A DNA stretch of 64,000 nt from NCBI GenBank assembly GCA_003993805.1, contig RSEF01000005.1, positions 36,963,475 through 37,027,474 on the forward strand. Reading direction: 5' to 3'. Within the stretch, counting starts at the first letter, position 1. Each line of letters starts with the position of its first letter. Positions 39,901 to 48,900 of the stretch are shown here, piece by piece. This DNA comes from Himantopus leucocephalus. Taxonomy: Eukaryota; Chordata; Aves; Charadriiformes; Recurvirostridae. The notes beneath the pieces were generated by a model. It saw only the letters and a program-made list of their open reading frames with translations, was not told the DNA's origin and made no database searches. The translations under genes were made by a program, and so were the position numbers.

Positions 39901-42900
39901 AAAGGGGGATTTCCTTGATCCAAACTAGTCATGTTTGCTTCAGCAGAAGAACAAATATAGACTGAAAGTCAAGGATGTTTCCATGGGTCTTCTACTGTTT
40001 TAATTTGAAATCTTGAAAATTCCATTTATAATTTCAAAAGTACGTATTATTCTTGAATTACTTAGGGAAGTCACAAATTCAGTTGTGTGTAACAAAACCA
40101 CTATAAAGTTGGTTTTACTGGCAGACTAGCTATTTCTTAAAGCAAATAAAATCTAGTAGGGTTACTTTCCCTGCACCCTCAGAACGGATTTCAGCAGGAA
40201 CGGTGTATTTAAACATCAAAAACAATAAATGAGCTTATCACATTTCTATTACTTTACCACTTTTCATGCGTCTGCTTACACAAGCCCACAGCAAAAAAAC
40301 CACAGCAGTAATACGTTCAGGAGGAAATGTATGTAATACTGTTTTTTAAACTCTGATTTTAGTTCTGGGATTAATCTGTAATTCATTCTAACAAGCAGGG
40401 AAGCTGCAGCTCTTTATCAGAGTTAAATATTTCTCAAATACCTCTCAGTTTTAGTCTAGCAATATCTATCCATTCCCAGCTCTCTCATTACTTCAAAGTT
40501 GCTATACCACCTTTATGTGCGAGGCTGCCAAAATCATGAATGCTGGCAGACTTTACAAATGCAGTTGAAATTCCCGGTGGAGCATATAAAAGCATTTTAC
40601 AGAGGTTCAGTGTGAAATTAGATCTAAATTAAATTTTTTAAAATGCCAAACTTGAGGATGAGAGACTTATTTTATGTAATTACATAAAAGTCCTTAATAT
40701 CAAATAGATTTATTTTCTGTGTGTGTAACCACCACTTGTATACTAAATATTTTGCAGTATTAGAGATAGTTTTGCTTTATGAGCTCTAATAAATTCCCCA
40801 GATAATCTGTCTACTACCCAAGAAGAATTATTTCTGCTCTACAGAATCATCAAAACACAGAGATCTTGCATGTAAGCACCCAGATGAAATCAACTGTAGT
40901 CCTGCGTGCGGTTTATCCACAAACTAAACTTCATAGTACCTGGGTGAAAATGCAGTATAGAAACAGAAGAAAGCCAAGTAGTTGTCAGAAGGAGTTACTA
41001 AGAAGTTTTGTTTTGCAGCTGTAATAGTTGGCAAAAATCCTGCTTTCTGCCAATAAAAATATTGGAAGTGCCTCAGTGTTTTGTGTGAAGAAAAAAAGTT
41101 TTTGTATAGTTTAGACAGTCACACTTTTCAAATTCTTGTGGAACACATTTCTTCTGCAAGAGCTTAATTTTGGTTTAATAGTAGTCATAAATCATGAAAT
41201 GAAAAGGGTAAGTTACGTAACAGTAGCAGATTTTGATCTATCTTGTATTTAGCGTTCATTGCCATAGAAGTGTTTTGTTTTATAATATTAAATCAATAGC
41301 AGATTTCTGTAACCTGGAAAATTTTAGCATTTATAACTAACCATGTGATGTTGCTCTTAAGCTGGTAGCACCTTAATTTTTTCTTTCTGCATACTGCCTT
41401 TCTGTTGGGTTTTATTACACAACCATGTATCTTTTGGAAAGTGTGTGACAGTCAATTTTAGATGAACCAGAAACAAAAAGCTCAATAGCACCTTTCATAG
41501 TTCTCTCACTGTTGTTTATTCTGTACTGGTTCAGTTATGTACAAATACTATAAATATTAGTGGACACCACAATTAATTTTGAATGATGTGACTGCGAAAT
41601 GGGAAATGACGTCGGTTTGAATGATGTTTAATGTAATAGAAACAAGCAGAAATTCATAGGCCAAAATTCCAATCTTTTGAGATAAAAACATACTTTTTAA
41701 TAGGAGACAGATGACTACCGGTATTTTGACCCCAAGATGCTACGAGGCAGTGACAGGTGAGTTTATTATGGCTTTTGCTTCTTTCCATGTACCCTGTGAA
41801 AAGAACTAACTTACGAAATCAGTTTTTATTTTACTTGCTGACTAAAAGTAATTAATTTTAATCATTAATTCTATGTCGAGACAGTTGGTGTTGAAGGAAT
41901 TCATAACTGGAATTTGGATCAACAAGATAAATTTCTATAACACTGAAAAAGAATAATATTTTTGTTCCAGTGACTGAACATGCCGCTAACATCTACGTTG
42001 GTTCAGTCACAGGAATGTGTACTAATATTTAGCAATAATAAATGTTAAAATTATTTACAGTTGTACTGTTTGGTGTCTTTGAAACTTTGTGGGTTTTCAC
42101 TGTTAAATGAAAAAGTCATTGGATAGTGCACCAAAAATTCTTTATCACTTTTTAAACAGTTAAAATTTTAATTTGAATACAACCCTTCTTCAGTAATTTG
42201 TTAATAACTTTGCAAAAAAATCATTAAAAATTGACTGCATTTGCTCTTGTATAGGCAGGTGCACGTTTTGTATTCACGAGCATATGAAGGGACAATTGGG
42301 TATAGTTTATTTTGCCAATAAAAGAGAGGAAGAGGAATTACGCTAGAAATTTATAAATGTATATCTTTTGCTTTATATCTTTGATCAATAACTGTGGCTG
42401 ATAATCTCACCTCTAATATCCTAGAAACAGAGAAGATACTTAATTTTAACATACCTTCTAAAAATAATTTTCATTGAGCTGCGGGAAAACAAGCAGCTCA
42501 TTTAATTGCAGGGGTTTATTACAGGACGAATATGGATAAAGTAGGTCCAGACTTGCTTTTAATTATTTGCATTAGAACCTGTCCGTACTTCCTCTGTTCT
42601 TGAATCATGGAAAGTATATTTATTTCTGACAGCATAAGTAGTAATAGGAAACAAATTTCAGGTAATATGTATATCTTTTGTTGGAAAGTATTATTACAGA
42701 CTATATAATTTCAAAGATAAGCAGTATTTGAAAGCATCAAAAAAAATTACCAGTATTTTGTGTTTCATTTTAATTGCAACTTTCATTGTTTTGTTATGCT
42801 TTTATATATATATATCCTTTTGTGGAGGATTTTGTGCAGAAGTGCAAAGATTTGTTTCATTAAATTAAAGGGGTTTTCCCATGTAAATGTGCATTTTTAC

Positions 42901-45900
42901 CCACTCCATGTGTTTCTTATGTTGCTTTAAACAATGTAAGGATATGCATTTTCAGCAGTTCATAAATGTGCCATTCTGTGTAGCTATAATAGTCATTATA
43001 GGGAAAAACTTTTAGATTCTGGTGTGGGGTTTGTTTGGGTTTTTTACATAAACTCAAGTTGTATTCCTTAAATCATATTTGAGCATGACAACAAAACTCT
43101 AGTATAGCCATATAGGGGTTTGTCTAATTCTCCCTTCAAATATTTATGTAGATGATCAAAAAAACAGGTTAGCTGGCTTGACAAAACATTACTAGTTTAA
43201 AATAACAATATCAAATAGTATAATTAATGGAATTACATTTAAAAGAAGTGACTATTTTTTTTTCCTAACCTACTCCTGTTTTAAGAAATACTGGCGTTTC
43301 TACCTATTATTTTTTAAACAGAGTAGGAACTGCATTACTGTAATTCAGTCTTAGCAAAACAGTATCTTTGTATCCTGTGTGAAGCCTACATCAAGTATAA
43401 ACAGGCCTGTCCCTCTGAAAGGATTACACAAAATGTATGTGGATTCATCATATCATATTTAAATGACGAGAGAATCGGGCTAACAGTTCTGCTTATGGGG
43501 AGTCTGTAGTATTCATGACAGATCGAAACAACATGTTAGAGAGCAGTTGCCTCTTAAAACCTGTTTTTCTGATACACTGGAATCTGTGTTGAGTCAATTG
43601 TTGTTGGAAAGGGAAAACTTCTTGAAATAAGGGAAAAGAGAAGTTGAAGGGAAAAATGCGACGCTTTTAATCTGTGTTGGAACAGAAGATGTATCTGACT
43701 GCCTGGGGCTGCAGGGAGGTAGCGGTGGTGTGTGAGCAAAGGGCAGGAGAGCAGACTGACCCTTCGGAGCTTTCTCTTTGCTTTTTCCCTTCCTCCTCAA
43801 GGTGCAAGGTGATGCAAGAAAAGAGGTTTCTTCCCCTTTCCCTGCTACCTCCCTGTGGCTAGGACTGTGTATTCAAATGGAGAGGAAGAGTCTGTGCTGC
43901 CCAAACTAGAACTTACCTCTTCCTCTTTAAATCATTTTAATCCTAATGTTGTTGCTCTGACACCAGAACACATAGCTGCTACCAACAGTAGTTTTTGAGA
44001 TTTTGAAGCATCAATAAGTGTGTGTGTGTGTATATATCTCTCTCAGGCACTGCAAACTGACTGGCTTACCTTAACAGTTCCAGTAGGCAGATTTCTAAGT
44101 GTCATGAACTGTGCTAAGGCTGATGAAAGTTTTTACTCATTGTACGTGTTCCTAGCTAGCAGCACTATGGTTAGAGCCTTTAAGCTTTAAAAGAAGCATT
44201 GTCATAAAGCTTACGATTCACGCGACAGCCTTAAAACTGATGAAGTAAAACACCTATTTACTCATTTATTCAGTCCTGTAGGATGAATGGTTCTGCATAA
44301 CAGATCATTTAAATAAAATACTTGGAGAATAAATGCAGAAAAGCAATTCTTTTTCTATTTTATATCTTTGTCTAACATTATATAGTATTCCAGAAACATG
44401 ATGGGTACATGATACTTATTTTGTGTATTTATATTAATGTCTAATAAAATCTAAGTTGCAGTTTGATTGTGTTTCTTTTTATAGCTCAGTTCCAAGAAAC
44501 AAAAATCCATTCCAGGAGGTAAGTCAAGTAGAAATTACTTTTCAGTGTTCATGTGTTAAACATAAATAAATCCTGAAGTACCAGTCATTTTTGATGATCA
44601 TCATTAAGAAAATGAGAGGTCTTGTTTGCAAAACCCACTTAGACTAATTATATCTAGTACTAATTAAAATTAGCTGTTATTCTGAAGAAGTCTTTTCTTC
44701 TTCAAAGGACTACGATAGCATTAACTAATACTGGAGGAAAAAAAAATCTAGAAAATTCTTCTGGCGGTAATTACAGGGATTTATTAATATCATAATTGGA
44801 AACTCAGCAATTTAAAACCCCCATTGTTATACCAGATCTTTAGAGCGCTCTCTAGATTTAATACTTTGTCCAGCCTTAAACAGCAGTGTCACTCACTGGT
44901 TTAAGTGACAGTATTTTAAACAATCTATGCAATTAAAGGAAAAAGCAAAACAACAAATGTTGTTATTTTATACAGATGCCAGTAACTTTCAGTATTTTTC
45001 AACATAATTCTTTGCAAATAGTAAAAGTCTTACTTATCTGATCTTACTACCAAGTTTCATAAGCAAATTCTTTGCCTTGGCAATATACAAATGTCTCAGA
45101 TTTCTCTTGAAATGTCCTAATTATCCTCCTGAACAAAAAAAATACCGTGTGGTGTCATATATATGGCTAGCAGATGGTCATGGCAAAAATGTCAGTAGTA
45201 ACATAAGGTCTGGATAAAATTCGTACAGTGTAGTCAAACAATTTTGGATTGTGAATATTAACAAAAATGACGCAACTCTTAACGTTTCTTTTTCTATTCA
45301 TTAGTTGTTCTCTTCTAAGCATAGCCCAGAAAATACTGATGGCCTTTATCTGTAATGTTATAGATTATTACCAGTAGTAAGTGGGACGGGGAAAAAGAAT
45401 GAAGTGTATTCCTTTGTAACAGAAGTATTTTATGTGTGTCCTGACTTAATTCTTAAGCATCCATGGAAATATTTTAATGGTTCCTATGGACACTGGAGAC
45501 ATCTCCACACAAAAAAGTAACATGTTTAAACTGTGAATGCTTCAAATGTTGCTTAGTGGAAGATAGTGACACATGAAAAACTCTCAGCTTGCTATTCTGC
45601 ATCCTATTAAAACTATTCTGTTGTCATCTTTCAGGTAGGAAGCTAGTGGTTCTGTATCTAGTTCTTATTAGACTGCAGTGTGATTAGGATGATTTTTGCT
45701 GTAGTTTTAATCATTTGGTATATATTTTACTACTGAAATGTTAAGAATTTGAATGCATACTCTGATTCTGTGTGTGTTGCCTTTTAGGCAATAGTGTTTG
45801 TAGTTGGAGGAGGCAACTATATTGAATACCAAAATCTTGTTGACTACATAAAGGTATGTGCACTTCTGTCGGTTGTAGTCTATAACTTACTGATAGAAAA

Positions 45901-48900
45901 CAGTTTTAGCTGGTTTTCTGTAATATTTAGTGTTTAGAAGGTTAAGTCTATGAAATTACCCCTAACATACTTGTTATATACAGAGTCTGGGGAAAAGTGT
46001 GTAAGAAATCAGTAGAAAATGTGGGTTATTAACTCAGACCAACAAAGAGTTACTGTTTCCACTCTTTTTACTCATTCTGCAGTTTTGAATTGAGTAAATA
46101 AATTGCATCGTGCTTTATTTTGTCTTCATACACAATGTCGTGGTTGAAAACTGTCAGCAGATGTAGCTAACAGAATTAACCTAGCTTCTGTGCTGATTTG
46201 TCAGATGCTGTCAGTTTGGCTGTTCATATTGTTGAACAGTCCTGTTACTAGTTTTCTTTTGCTGTTGTTAAATAAAGCAGCTGTAGCATATCGTAGCCTT
46301 CAGAGTAAGAAACTTCTCAGAATTCTCTAGTTATCATAAATCTCACAAAAGAGATACTACAGTGCTTTTTTGTATGCAACTTAGCAGTATGAAGTCAGTT
46401 CAAAACAAGGCCTACAGATAACAGTATCTTATTTAACAACAATCTTACTTGAGCATAATGTCTGTTGTTTCAGAAGCCAACATAATGCAAATACTATGCT
46501 ATCTGTTAAAGCAAAGACCAGATTGGCATCAATATCTGAGCATTTAGTATTTATCCACACTTAGAAGTTTTCACTAATGAGTTAACGGAAGCTCATTCTT
46601 GATATGCTGCATCATTTGCTTCTGTGTAGAAATCATAAAAGGTGTCATATGCACAAAGAAGAAAACAGGTAACCAACTATGGAATGCAGGTGTAACAGAT
46701 TTCATTTCTCTGGTTCCGGCTGGCCGGCCTAGCAGAACACATGTATACCAAAAGTCAGTGGATGGTGAAAAGTAACTACATCGTTACAGTTCCTGGGGGG
46801 CAGGGATGGCATTCAAGCACTTTCCAGGAATAAAAAAAAAAATACAAAAGGAACCTTGATAAAATTTTGAAGTAGCTAATAAATTATTTAAGAGCAGCAG
46901 CATACCATTCTTCCTTCCTGATCTTAACCTTGTTCATGGTAAAATTGTCCTCTCCTGTGGTGAACGGGATTGAGGCTTTTCACACAAAAGAGTAAATATG
47001 GAGCATTAGTCACTGAAAAGCACTTCTTCCACAAAACAAGCACATGAGAGTTTTCTGTCCAGGTAAATCTTGGAGTTGTTGTCCCACTTTAAAAGGCAGC
47101 CATTTTGGAACAGAGCTGGTCTGGATAGGGGAAAGGAGAGGAAGAGGAATGTAAGTTAAAGAAGTTATTTAGGCTCAGCTTAGCACTTACCACTATGCTT
47201 GATAACTACCTACAGCATTCAGTGGGGCATCTGCCTGTAGCAGAGTGCATTGACGAACTTTTGGCGTGCTCCTTAGTTTACCCAAAGCCACTTCAGGTGC
47301 CGTATCAATTTAGGAGTTACCCAGCAACATGTGTACTTGTGATGTATATTTGTTACTTCCTGCTAAAATAAAGCTTAGAATTCCCTAGAGGCTAATACAC
47401 TTCTTTGATATGTAGCTGCATACTGACAGAGCTGAGGTTTGCTGTGTATGCATATATGTATGTATGTGTATATAGAGAGCATTTATACGATGATGAGTTA
47501 AACGCTCAGCACTTCGTACAAGTTGGCAGGAAGCTGAAGTTTCTGAGGAATAAGAGGACAAACAGGAGGTCATTTGGTAAACAGAGAGAGAGGACAGAAG
47601 GAACTGAAAACTACAGGAACGGTAATGTTCGATCTTAGGCAGAGACAGAAGTTGGATGTAGTTTTCCTTCTTCTGGAACCCGTGGACAGAGGTTTCTTCA
47701 TCAGGGTGCTGTATGTTTCTCCAATCAGACTGCGTACTTGGTCAGCAGGAGATGACCTCCCGGCAGGGAACACTCTCTCACCTACATTCCACTTAGCCAT
47801 TTGCTCTTGAGTAAACAAGAAAGGTTAATGAAAGGCTTAATTCTACCTCACACCCCCCCGAGGCTTGTCTGCCACTCCCAGGTGACTCTTACAGGCTTAC
47901 CCCATAAAATTTGCTTTTCCATGTNAATAAGATTTGCTTTTCCATGTGGTACACTTCCAGCATCTGTTGTTTCAACAGATGTAGCTTATTAATTATTCTA
48001 ATATTCAATCGGTCTTCCTCCAGAATAAAAAGGAGAAAAATCAACAGCTCTGTTCTTGCAAGCAGATANCATAAAATTTGCTTTTCCATGTGGTACACTT
48101 CCAGCATCTGTTTCAACAGATGTAGCTTATTAATTATTCTAATATTCGATCGGTCTTCCTCCAGAATAAAAAGGAGAAAAATCAACAGCTCTGTTCTTGC
48201 AAGCAGATACCACAAAGATTTTATTCACTGCTTTATTTTTCTAAGCACTATCTGTTTTGCCAGTTTGCCTCTGAAAGCACAGAGAAAGTATTTTAAAACT
48301 TTCTAAAACAGGAAGCAATGTTCATTCTGCTTTGACGTTCTGGGGTTTTTTGTAGGAGAACTAAGAGGAACCCTCAAATCCAATTATTTGCAGTTCTGTG
48401 CTAGAATGGACTATCTCACATTGTCAAAAAGCAAATATTTATAATGCCAGTAAGGCAGATTGTACCTCAAAATAGCTATATTGGCCAAGTTCCGTTCAAC
48501 ATGCTGAAAATGTGTCATCAAAATTGCATGCCATAGGGAGCCTCTAAGAGGAGACTAGCATACTGGTTTGTACAAAAGAATTTAGCATATCCGTTAATTT
48601 CCTTTTGTAGGTGGTTAGAAAGGTACTACTTGATAATCTGTTTCAATCTACTGGTGACAGATGTTATCATTTATCACAAAGAAATAAATCCAGCATAGTT
48701 TTTCAGTCATTAAAAAATACTGGATTTTGAAGAGTACTGAGTTTTTTGGTTTGGTTTTTTTTTCCCCTATGTTAAGCGGTTTCTGCTTGGCTCCAGTAAT
48801 TACTTGGAGATATCTCTCTTGAATGGACCAAGTAATTAACTTGTAAAATGTATATGCTTTTACTTAAAATTATACTTGTAGAAGAATATATATGACAGGC

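Larger units (their letters stand above)
41757..44484 (+). other. SCFD1: SCFD1 intron 21 (2.7 kb)
   Basis: Contains the 51-nt inverted repeat at 41,965-42,015, a TA run at 42,803-42,815 and a microsatellite at 44,019-44,045. Open frames near 43,554-43,862 on both strands are not recognisable proteins. Confidence 0.7.

Noticed and set aside
47889..48306. Open frames of 108 and 131 codons on both strands with internal repeats
   Set aside because: They span the single Ns at 47,925 and 48,069, and their internal repetition comes from the duplicated contig ends.
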